DNA of 64,000 nt from Acanthamoeba sp. SK_2022b (lineage: Eukaryota; Discosea; Longamoebia; Acanthamoebidae). Made by a program: the position numbers and the translations under genes. This document shows, in pieces, positions 1 to 8,320 of the stretch (the first letter of the stretch is position 1; every line of letters begins with the position of its first letter). The notes beneath the pieces are model-generated. The model was not told the origin of the DNA, ran no database searches, and was given only the letters and a program-made list of their open reading frames with translations. Location: NCBI GenBank assembly GCA_027943245.1, contig JANDJZ010000179.1, forward strand, positions 1-64,000. The letters are read 5' to 3'.

Positions 1-2111
1 CGTGCAAGAAGCACTTGATGAGCCGATCTCGGTGGTAGATCATCATGCCAAAGTGCTCCTTCTCCGAAAACTGCACAGAACAGACCATGAGCAAATAAAT
101 AACAAATAACATTATTAAAAATAAATAATTACAAAAAATGGAAAGGAGCTGCGTCGCTTAACCTTGTTGAAGCCCAGGGTGACCGTCACCGGCTCGGCAT
201 CGCTGGCCTTGGATCGGTAGGTGCCCTCGCGAGGCTTGTACAGGCTGTACTCGAGCTTGCGCAGCTGCACCTTGTGTCCACGGATCCAGATCTGTCCAGG
301 AGTGAAGCGGAAGCAGCGAGAGGGGCGACCAGTAAGGACCGCGCGTGCGATGCACATTTGCCGGCAATAAAGGGAGGGGCCAGGGTACCTGCATGCGCGG
401 GTTGAGGTAGAGAACCGAGGTGTACTCGCGGAGCGAATAATACAAGGGCGCCAGCGAGTGGCCTGCGGCCACCGTGACCTCGTCCCACATGCACTTGGCG
501 AGCTGAATGTCGTGCTCGATGCCGACGTCCGACTACACGATCATTGGACATATGTGTCCCGGGCAAACGTTAGCGTTAGCAGTTGGACTCGTGAAGAATG
601 CGCAAGGGGAGTGCGTGGCGGTTACGTTATCCTCAAGCGAAAACTCGCACATGTCGTCGGTGTGTTCGGGCTTGCGGAGGTTGTACACAACGACATGCGT
701 GCCGGTGCCCTGCCGAACGAGACACGCCAAGGTCAATGCTTACCCCCAAAAAAGCAAAGCAGCAATAACAACAGTAGTGTACCTGTATCTTGTCGAGAGC
801 GACGCGCAAGGCTGCAGTGGACTCAAAGGGCGAGTACTTGTTGATAACCTGGCACAAACCACGGCCGACCGACAATAAGAACGCATCAATAAAAAGAGAG
901 GGAAAATAATAATAATAATAATAAAAATAATAATAAAAATGCGGAATAAATGAGGCGCGTACCTTGACGTTGGCCTTGAAGGCCTCGGTCAGCTTGGGGC
1001 TTGTGTGGATGGGTGTAATGGCGAGGGTCTGCTTATCATAGTTCACGCTGATGGCCTGTGCGTGCGTGCGGTTGAGCAGAGCAGCAAGGCTAGAAGCGAG
1101 AGACGGAGGCAACGCACCTCGCCTGTTTCGTTGTCCCAGCTGACAATGGGGACCAGCACCTCGATCGCGTTCGTGTCGTGCAGGAACGTCTGTGAAAAGG
1201 TTTCCCATTAATCGAATCACGTTCCGGATCAGGCTACCAGGAGGTGGAGAGTGGGAAGGTTGGGAGGCAGGCAGACTGGGGCTCTGGATCTGTTGTACCT
1301 GAGAGAGAAGGCCGACCGACTGCGTTTTCGCTGATTTGGTGAACACCAGCGCATCCTTGCCCAAACGCATGGAGCCTGGCGTGGTGCAAGGTTAGAGTAG
1401 ACGACCACAAGCACGGCGAAAGGCGAGGGACGCGTACCGGATTTGAAGCCATTGCCGTAGTGGCCGATGGGCATCACCTGGCCATTCTCGCTGACGAACT
1501 TGTCCTGCATGACACGCGACCCGGCAGATGAGCCTCTCCGGCCCGAAGAAAGGCCGCGGGAAGAGTAGCAGCAACGTACCTTGTCGCAGTGACCAAACGA
1601 GAGCATCTTGTGAAGTTCCAGAGGCGTCATGCCCTTGCCGTCATCACGAAACGTCATCACGAATGGCTCCTGCTTTGGTTTGGTGCGTTGTCCTGGTGTT
1701 CAGAGAAATCTTTGTGAGCGTTCTGCGCAGAGAGGCGGGTATGTACAGGAGAGTGGCCAAAGGGGGGGGGGGCTTACCGGGTTCAGCTTTGACTGCGAAC
1801 AGCTGCGAGGTTGGAAGCAGATCAATGTGGAACTTTGATGCCCCAGCATCCAGAGCATTGTCTGTTTGATGAATTAATTTAGACGTCAATTTGATGAGAA
1901 GATTGCACGAGCCAGGGCTATACCAATAAGCTCAGCAATGGCACCAAACGCCCACACATGAGATGTGCTGTTGCTGTGTAGGTATTTTGGATGTGTCTGG
2001 TGGTTCGAGTAGTGATGAATCAGAATGAATGGAGCACAAGTTGCGTACTGGGGTGCCTCAACATACCGTGCTGTGGGCCATAAAACTCCCCATTCCATCA
2101 GGACTCATCAT
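1..2111 (-). CDS. MORC-family GHKL ATPase, 3' end off the window
   Basis: This multi-exon gene encodes a nuclear GHKL-type ATPase of the MORC chromatin family. Read from the right, the first exon starts at the ATG at 2111 and ends at a GT donor near 2066. The next exon carries [20 protein letters not shown], typical of the MORC N-terminus, and is followed by [14 protein letters not shown] (the Asn-containing ATP/Mg box). After that come [20 protein letters not shown] (the DxGxG box), [11 protein letters not shown] and [10 protein letters not shown]. Near the left edge [20 protein letters not shown] and [16 protein letters not shown] match the part of MORC proteins that follows the ATPase core. 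Introns are short and AT-rich; one (about 908-940) contains an AAT tract. A CW zinc finger or coiled coil would lie beyond position 1 and is not visible. MORC proteins compact chromatin and silence transposons, which is family knowledge and not shown here. The ATPase core looks intact. Confidence 0.9.
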
Positions 2112-2271
2112 CTTCGCCTCCTCTCGGGCTGTTGCTAAAATTGATTCTTGCCGTTGTATGTTGTTTTTTCGTTTTCTTTAACGGCGGGAAAATTCACGGC
2201 TGACGTCAGCAACCTTCTTGAAGCTTTTATTCTTTAAATAAAAAAAGTTATGTTTTGCGCAAAGCTGCGTG
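2112..2271. promoter_or_regulatory. Divergent promoter with E2F-like and CRE-like sites
   Basis: This 160-bp gap separates two genes that start in opposite directions, the MORC ATPase (-) and the MerT-like gene (+). It holds GGCGGGAAAA at 2183-2192, which resembles an E2F site, and a 10-bp palindrome CTGACGTCAG at 2200-2209, which contains a perfect CRE core (TGACGTCA). A TTTAAATA stretch lies at 2233-2240, about 30 bases before the + strand ATG. The regulatory role is inferred from sequence and position only. Confidence 0.45.
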
Positions 2272-2994
2272 ATGCAGCGCTATGGAGCAGCTGTGGCGGG
2301 AGGGCTGCTGGCATCGAGCTGCTGCGTCTTGCAGCTTTTCCTCAATCTCTTCTCGGTAGGGTGCGCAGGATTCAACACTCTCTTGGCGCCCTACCGGTGG
2401 ATCTTCCTCCCCGTAGCGTTGGGCGGTCTCGGCTACAGCTTCTATGCGGACGTGCTCGCCCCGTGCCAACATGAGCAAGCGGCCAAGAACAAAAAGAAGT
2501 TGTGCACCGCAGACATCAAGCGCACAAAGAAAATTCGGTTTGGCATCACCGCAGCGATCGTCATCCTGTTGTCGTTTTCGCCCGAGATTTTGGCTGCCAT
2601 CAACGCTCATCCCGACCTCCTCCTTGCGCCCATCCAGCGCCGTTTCTTCGCTCCTTCTGAGGTGTCCTCCACGTTGAGTGCGTCCGTTGCACCTGCGCAA
2701 GCGTGCGAATGGGCAGAAGCAACGCGCATCTTCATCGACGTAGACGGGATGCACTGCAGGGCCTGCGAAACTCGTGCCATCAACGCGCTGCTGGCTCTCG
2801 ATCGTTGTGCCAAGGTGAAGCTCGCCTACGAGAGCGGACAGGGCCACATCACTGTCCCGGCCGCCCACGCCGCCGCTCTCACCGACCGTCGCATCGAGCA
2901 GGCCATCGCCGACGTAACCTTCACCGCTCGCGTGCTGCGCCGCGAGCCCATCGCCTCCACTGCTCCCTCCGTCGTCCCCGCGCCTGCGTCGTAG
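2272..2994 (+). CDS. MerT-like membrane protein fused to a heavy-metal (HMA) domain
   Basis: This single-exon gene encodes 240 residues. The N-terminal part resembles bacterial mercury transporter MerT: a vicinal Cys pair in the first hydrophobic segment (SSCC, residues 15-18), GCAGF at 30-34, APYRWIFLPVALGGLGYSFY at 39-58, and further Cys at 65 and 78 on the following loop. A third hydrophobic segment lies at about 90-109. The C-terminal part (about 140-220) is an HMA domain with the metal-binding motif GMHCRAC at 149-155. In bacteria MerT takes Hg(II) from periplasmic MerP through paired cysteines, and MerT-MerP fusions are known; a similar metal relay across a membrane is inferred here. 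The start is the ATG at 2272; the same frame is open from a GTG three bases upstream. The compartment is unknown. It faces the MORC gene across a short shared promoter and converges on the next gene with 20 bp between stops. Lack of introns and bacterial resemblance suggest possible transfer. Confidence 0.78.
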   Translation: MQRYGAAVAGGLLASSCCVLQLFLNLFSVGCAGFNTLLAPYRWIFLPVALGGLGYSFYADVLAPCQHEQAAKNKKKLCTADIKRTKKIRFGITAAIVILLSFSPEILAAINAHPDLLLAPIQRRFFAPSEVSSTLSASVAPAQACEWAEATRIFIDVDGMHCRACETRAINALLALDRCAKVKLAYESGQGHITVPAAHAAALTDRRIEQAIADVTFTARVLRREPIASTAPSVVPAPAS

Positions 2995-3014
2995 CTGCAG
3001 ACACCAGGCCCTGT

Positions 3015-3455
3015 TTATACTTTCCCTGCTTCCCTTTGTACAACGCTTACTACTCGCGCCTTGCTGTGGTGTCTCGCTCGTGGACCCTCAATGGCAAGGC
3101 CATGGACGTTGGTCCTGGTCAAGTGATGTCGCTGTCGCTGTCGCTTGAGCCAGAGCGCTGTAGCTGCAGCGGCGCCAACGACGACGATCGCCAAGGCGAT
3201 GGCTACCGCCCAGCCCGTGGGCAGCATTGGGACCCCTTGCGGGTACAGCGGAACTCGTCGAGGTTGAGGCGACCGTGAGGGCGATGGCCTTTCCACTTCC
3301 ACATGCGCTGGAGCTGATGCTGCAGGAGGCAGTCGTAACGACGGTGCTGTCGCAGACGCTGTCTGGGCCTCAGCACACCAGACAAGCAGGGCCAGGCAAG
3401 CGGCCAAGCACAGCCAGGTGGCGTAGCGGCTCTCCTTCATTGTTGTGTTGTACAT
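3015..3455 (-). CDS. Small single-pass membrane protein, function unknown
   Basis: I do not recognise this protein. Two in-frame ATGs are possible, at 3455 and 3440; the second gives a textbook signal peptide (hydrophobic CLAACLALLVWCAEA ending near the AEA cleavage motif). A Pro/Ser/Arg-rich stretch of about 50 residues follows. A second hydrophobic segment of about 22 residues (GWAVAIALAIVVVGAAAATA) is bounded by basic residues (LKRQRQRHH). This is the layout of a type I membrane protein with a short basic cytoplasmic tail. No introns are needed. The stop lies 20 bp from the stop of the convergent MerT-like gene, so the 3' UTRs must overlap. Confidence 0.55.
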   Translation of the reverse strand: MYNTTMKESRYATWLCLAACLALLVWCAEAQTASATAPSLRLPPAASAPAHVEVERPSPSRSPQPRRVPLYPQGVPMLPTGWAVAIALAIVVVGAAAATALWLKRQRQRHHLTRTNVHGLAIEGPRARHHSKARVVSVVQREAGKV

Positions 3456-3750
3456 TGTTGAGCTTGCGGTTACGCGTTGAGAGTGCGGCTTCAAGCTGTG
3501 GTTCTGGGTGGGCACCCGACTCCCCGCCAATGTGTCAGCTTGGCACTTGCGCGTGCACACTGTCACACGCACTAGATTCCTGCAGAGCCGTTGGCAGATG
3601 TTGTTGGAGCTTTACACCCCGTGAGGTGAGCCAACACACACTTTTGTTCTCCAACCGTGTTTCTCACACAAAGTGCAAAGAGAAATCGGCCCATGATGAG
3701 CCACGACCATGCCGAACACAGCTTTCGAGCATTTGAAGAATAACGCGGCC
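3456..3750. other. Intergenic gap, nothing recognised
   Basis: The 295 bases between the small membrane protein and the NIF3-like gene hold no convincing reading frame or RNA. They must contain the promoter of the first and the 3' UTR of the second, both on the minus strand. Confidence 0.5.
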
Positions 3751-4086
3751 TCAGAATACCGTCAACGGGTCGGCGTCGGTGGAGGCGATGTGGACGTCGA
3801 TCTTGCCCTGCAGCTTCTCCTCGATCTTTGTCTTGAATACTGGCAAGTAGCCCCTGGAAAAGAACGTGGCCAAAGGTGAGACATGACGCCAACTGTCCCA
3901 CGACTGTGAGTGAGAAGAAGGCCAGCAGGCATACCTCTCGGTGTTGGTGTGCTCACACAAAATGACTGACGTCCCCTTGGCCAACGCGTCAAGCACCTCG
4001 TGATGACTCATTTCACCTGCTCGCAAACGAATCATCAGGGCCAAGCAATGATAAGAAAAATAAAATAAAATAAAACCTGAAAATAT

Positions 4087-4126
<40 letters not shown>

Positions 4127-5813
4127 TTGCCTACGCATAAAAAGAAAGCGTGCGAACCCGTCAGATATACATCTGCTCGGGCCGACTTGACCACGGAGCC
4201 GCCAGAACCGGCGCACAGGGCCACCTTCTTCACCACGCTCTGCAGCGTGTGCTTGGGCGAGATGGCCAACTGCACATGCCTGAGCAGCGCCGCACACGAG
4301 CGCATGGGCGTCAGTCCCTCCCCTCTCTATTCGCACAGGATACGGAGTATTTTACTTGAGGTTGAGCAGCGCTTTGACTCGGTCGATGAGAGCGCGCAGC
4401 TCGATGGCCTCGTCGAGCACTCGCACGCGACCTGTTCAATCAATCAGGTGGTGATGGCCCGCCGGTTATGGACACAGCGATCGGTGAGGCCAAGGCGCCT
4501 TGCTCCCCAATGGGCAAGTGGCAGAGAGGGCCATACCAGAGCCGGTGGTGGACGACGGGATGTCGACCAGCGGGTAGACCTCCCACGCGGGCTCCTCGAA
4601 GGGGTGCACCGATCGGATGACCCTCTCCAGATCGACCAGCTACCAAGTTGTTGCTGATTTAGAAAGGGAGAGGCTAACCGGAGGTGAAGCACTGAGATAA
4701 AGAGAAAGACTACCTGTCGTTTGCTGCAGTTCATTTCGAGACGGCACACGCTGTGCTTCTCGAGGGTGTTCCTCTCTCCAACAACTGGACAGCCACCGAC
4801 GCAGGGCGCGTTCAGCGGGTGTGGGAAAGAGAGGGAGAGGGAGGTCGGAGTCCGTGACGATGGCCGATGACCATGGGACATGCGGGGGGAGGGGCGAGCT
4901 TACCGGGGTTCGAGGCATCCGTGGCGAACCAGCTGCCCACGCCATGATTGTAGAAGGCGCTCTGCTTGTAGGCTCCAATCACCTGCGCCACGCGGTCATG
5001 ACCTCACGATGTGAGGCGATGGACCGGCGATTGAGAGATGAGAGAGGACGCGCACCCCGGCTCCGATGTCGGCGAGGGCGGATCGCAGGCTGTCAATGGA
5101 ATCGTCGGGGACCTGGATCGCCACCTTGTGCGTGTAGTTGCTGTCCTTGGGAAAGGAGAGCGGCTGCAGCATCTCGCTGTGGCCCTCACCCAGACCTGTG
5201 TTGAGGTGAGTGTGGTGTCGCCCAACGCATTCAGCTACGCGTGTTTGCCTTGTTCTGAGAAGAAGATGAGCCATACCTTCGGCAAGCCAGTCGTTGATGC
5301 CTCCGGAGACGCTGTCCTATTGTGGTCCACGCCGGTAGTGGCTTGCAGTTAGACCAACGCCGCGCCCAAGCAGGGCCAAGGAGCGAGCGAGCCTGCGACG
5401 GCGCCTTGCATACCAGCGCAGAGTGAGGCGAGTAGATGGCACACTGGTTCTCGATGCATCGAATAATAATGCGTTGCTTGACGTCGGCCTGCGTGAGGCG
5501 CTTCATCGATTGAAAGATTGGCGGGTGGTAGGCCAAGATCATCGTCGTTCCCTCCGTCCCCTTCTCCTTCTACACGAAATCACCCTACCCAAAGTTAAAC
5601 GTAGTTCTGGGCAAGCAAATGGGCAAGCGTCAGACGAACCTTGACGCGAATGATTTCATCGAGCACCTGCTCGGTGAGGTCAATTGTGAGTATGATGAGC
5701 GAGACCTGATTCTTCTGCGATGGTTGCAGGAGGAGGCCCACGTTGTCCCAACTCGCCGCCAGCTCCACAGGGGCCAGCGATTTGAACACCTCCACCAACT
5801 TGCCAAGCTCCAT
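3751..5813 (-). CDS. NIF3L1: NIF3-like protein (NIF3/DUF34 family)
   Basis: This multi-exon gene encodes a complete NIF3-family protein, a widely conserved di-metal-binding family of uncertain biochemical role. The ATG at 5813 opens MELGKLVEVFKSLAPVELA, followed by SWDNVGLLLQP and LTIDLTEQVLDE, the usual N-terminus. Later exons give ILAYHPPIFQSMKRLT (metal-site His), CAIYSPHSAL and the central variable domain. Then come VIRSVHPFEEPAWEVYPL (the conserved HPxEEPA motif), GSGGSVVKSARADVYLTGE, MSHHEVLDA and CEHTNTER (metal ligands), and the end DVHIASTDADPLTVF before a TGA at 3751. Every diagnostic block is present in order, so the gene is likely functional. One intron (near 4090-4122) is a long AAT repeat. 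Introns follow GT-AG, with donors soon after each conserved block. Confidence 0.9.
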
Positions 5814-5929
5814 TGCTGTATTAGAGTCGCAAATATTCTGTTTTTTTATTATTCAATTAACTTAATTGAATTATATTCAATTATATTAATTCGTTGCCGT
5901 GATATGGGTGCGGTCGCCGGAGCGCACGA

Positions 5930-6988
5930 TCAAAGGATACGAGGGAAGAGCGCCCGACGATTCTTGGGCATCGACGTGGGGAAGAGTTCGGTGTACCACC
6001 GGTGGGTCTGGAGCGCCGAGCGGGTGAGGTTGGCAAGCACGAAGGCGAGGATGAGCCACAGGCACAGCACGCGGCCACAGGTGATCATCACAAAGGACAC
6101 GTAGATCAGGATCTCTGCCAGGTAGTGCGGCGACGAGACGTGCTCGAACCAGTCGCCCAAGGGGAGGCCGTAGCGGCCCTCCTGGCCCGGAGCTGACACC
6201 ATCCGACCTACACCGCTCTCGTTCTTGGCAGCGTGGTGTCGTCTTTGTCGCGTCGACGCGCCATTGTCGGGCTCGTGACCGCCATCAGCACTTGATGAAG
6301 GCGCCGACGACGGTGCTGTGGCCTGTCGCGACGTTCGCAGCCTCGCCAGGATGCGGTGGCATTGGTGCTGGTGCCAGCTGGCGTAGATGAAGAGGCAGAA
6401 CCCACAGAGCGATACAACGGTCGTCGCGTAGCTCTGTCCAGCGAGGTTGGCCGTGCCACTAAGCAAGGAGGCATCGGTCCACGTATCGGCCATGAACTCG
6501 ACCCACGGCCCGAGGCACACAAAGAAGTAGTAGCCGCCTGCAAACACGACATTGGCGTCGCTCACGGGACGCGGCGAGAACCGATGCACCCACAGGCACT
6601 CGTAGAGTCGTCGGAGCAGGTGCACTTCCAACAGCGGCCCGAACACCAGGTACCACGAGCCCGACACGGGTGAAGTTGCCGGCCACCACGACAGCGAGCC
6701 CGAAGTGTATAGTAGCGCGTATGAAGATGAAGCTGAGGAGAGGAAAGCGAGCAGAAGGAGGAGAGCGTTGAGCAGCGAGCCGCCAGCATAGGCACAGGTG
6801 AAAACCGCTCGCGAGGAGAAGCCCAACAGGCGGTGCGGCCGGGGTGGCGGCGCCGCTGTGGTCTTTCCGAAAGAGGTCAAGCCGTCGAGCCACCGCCACA
6901 CTAACTTGAGGCCGAACAGCGTCAGCGCGCCGCCCCACGCACACCAAACTCCCCAGCGTGCTGCCTCAACCACACCCTCCCGGTCCAT
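5930..6988 (-). CDS. SRD5A3: Polyprenol reductase (SRD5A3/DFG10 type)
   Basis: This single-exon gene encodes 352 residues with at least six hydrophobic segments. The C-terminal 75 residues carry the steroid 5-alpha-reductase C-terminal signature: GDWFEHVSSPHYLAE (NADPH-binding region), then a hydrophobic pair, then THRWYTELF and PKNRRALFPRIL at the very end. Upstream, EVHLLRRLYECLWV matches the second conserved block of the SRD5A3 branch. Members of that branch make dolichol from polyprenol in the ER for N-glycosylation. A low-complexity Ser/Ala/His/Arg-rich insert of about 45 residues lies before the C-terminal domain. The ATG at 6988 is the first of the frame and precedes a membrane segment. 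The next gene on the same strand, NIF3-like, begins about 115 bases downstream of the stop. Confidence 0.88.
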   Translation of the reverse strand: MDREGVVEAARWGVWCAWGGALTLFGLKLVWRWLDGLTSFGKTTAAPPPRPHRLLGFSSRAVFTCAYAGGSLLNALLLLLAFLSSASSSYALLYTSGSLSWWPATSPVSGSWYLVFGPLLEVHLLRRLYECLWVHRFSPRPVSDANVVFAGGYYFFVCLGPWVEFMADTWTDASLLSGTANLAGQSYATTVVSLCGFCLFIYASWHQHQCHRILARLRTSRQATAPSSAPSSSADGGHEPDNGASTRQRRHHAAKNESGVGRMVSAPGQEGRYGLPLGDWFEHVSSPHYLAEILIYVSFVMITCGRVLCLWLILAFVLANLTRSALQTHRWYTELFPTSMPKNRRALFPRIL

Positions 6989-7113
6989 CTTTTTATTTAT
7001 TCTGGTTTTTTCTCCTTTTTTTTCTTTTTCCCCCTTGTTTTGAGGCTCAGGCCGCCACCGCGGCTGACTGCGCCCAGGTGGTCTAGATCATTTATTTGCA
7101 TCGTGGCTCGCCA

Positions 7114-8081
7114 CTACAAGGAGTGCTTGCCCCCGCGGTAGATATGAGCGCAGCGGTCGCTAAACACTTGAATCATGTTCTGGGCAACCTCTTGGAAGTA
7201 GGCGTCGGCCATGCTCTTGTGCAGTTGCGATCGGAACTCAAAGCTAATATCGAAGAAGGTGCGGCAGCTCTTCTTGCCTGCACGACGCAAACGCCAGCAT
7301 GTCGGTCAGTGATCATGAACGGAAAGTTGTTGTTCGATCGATTGGGCACGGAGCAGAGCCGTCCGTACCATCTTTAGACAAGTCTTGGAACGCCCAATTG
7401 TTGATGAGATGGTTGAAGAGGGAACTGTCGGGAGTGACGACCACCTGCACATTGTGCATCGCCGGCAAACAGAGTGAGCAAAAGCTGTTGCTCAACATCA
7501 GTGCTGCCAATGCAGTAGGGACGTGTGGCGTCTGATCAGTGCCTTGAGAGATCGAGGCCGGTCCATTGTGATTTGAGAAACGTAACTCTGGCCAGGCAGC
7601 ATCTTGAACCCTATCCCTGCACAACGTCGCATGGCCGGGTGAGGGTCTCGCCGAGGGAGCGCGAGGTTGGGGAGCGTACCCAGTTCGGCGTCCATCCGTG
7701 TGGGCGTCTTGAAGAGAACCCGGGAGTGGGTGCACCACGGGAGGAACTCCTGATACTTGGCCACGTCGGCCACCACGTCGTACACCTCATCTGCCGAGTA
7801 GCTGGATTGTTTTATATTTGCATTTTTATAAATAAGAAATAAAGAATTTGGATTTAATGCACAGACGATCCCCCGCCAAATAAAAGGGATACATACGGCA
7901 GCACACGATCGTCCTTGTACTCGATGGCCTTGCCTGTGGATTCATCGGAAAATGGCCATCCTAGATTGAACAATTGTCTTGTGGCGGAAGGGTAAAGCGG
8001 CTGCGCAGCACCCCCCGATCGCGTTGCAGCCACAACCCTACCAACTGTCCTCCCGCCGGCTGTCCGCCACCCGCTGTGCAT
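7114..8081 (-). CDS. COQ10: Coenzyme Q-binding protein COQ10 homologue (START-like)
   Basis: This multi-exon gene encodes a mitochondrial COQ10-family protein. From the ATG at 8081 the first exon is basic and hydroxylated, fitting a mitochondrial presequence, then has RQLFNLGWPF, a normal mature COQ10 start. The second exon gives YDVVADVAKYQEFLPWCTHS, the family hallmark. Later exons carry GIGFKMLPGQSYVSQITMDR, NHLINNWAFQDL, and the C-terminal helix FDISFEFRSQLHKSMADAYF with QEVAQNMIQVFSDRC. The stop TAG is at 7114-7116 after HIYRGGKHSL. COQ10 proteins bind ubiquinone and are needed for its use in respiration. All segments are present, so the gene looks intact. Confidence 0.88.
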
Positions 8082-8320
8082 CGTCAGTAGCGGAGAGTGG
8101 CCTCATCGAATAAGATGAACGCGAAGACAACATTCTTGGAAATCAAGGAGGAATCCCAAACGCGAACATTCCAGTCATAGCGGTACATTTAACGGTTGCT
8201 CGAAATTTTGGGTGGGAGACCTGCTGGGTGCTGTACAATCCAACGCCTATCCACAGGCTTGTTCGTTTGAGAGGGTCCACACAACAACAGGAACAGCGGC
8301 CATCCGCGCGTAGATGGGCC

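Noticed and set aside
8150..8260. Possible second type of 5S rRNA (GGGTGGGAGACCTGCTGGGTGCTGTAC)
   Set aside because: It resembles the 3' part of 5S from other eukaryotes, but about ten bases of the loop are missing, there is no matching 5' half or terminator, and it does not match the bona fide 5S gene in this same window.
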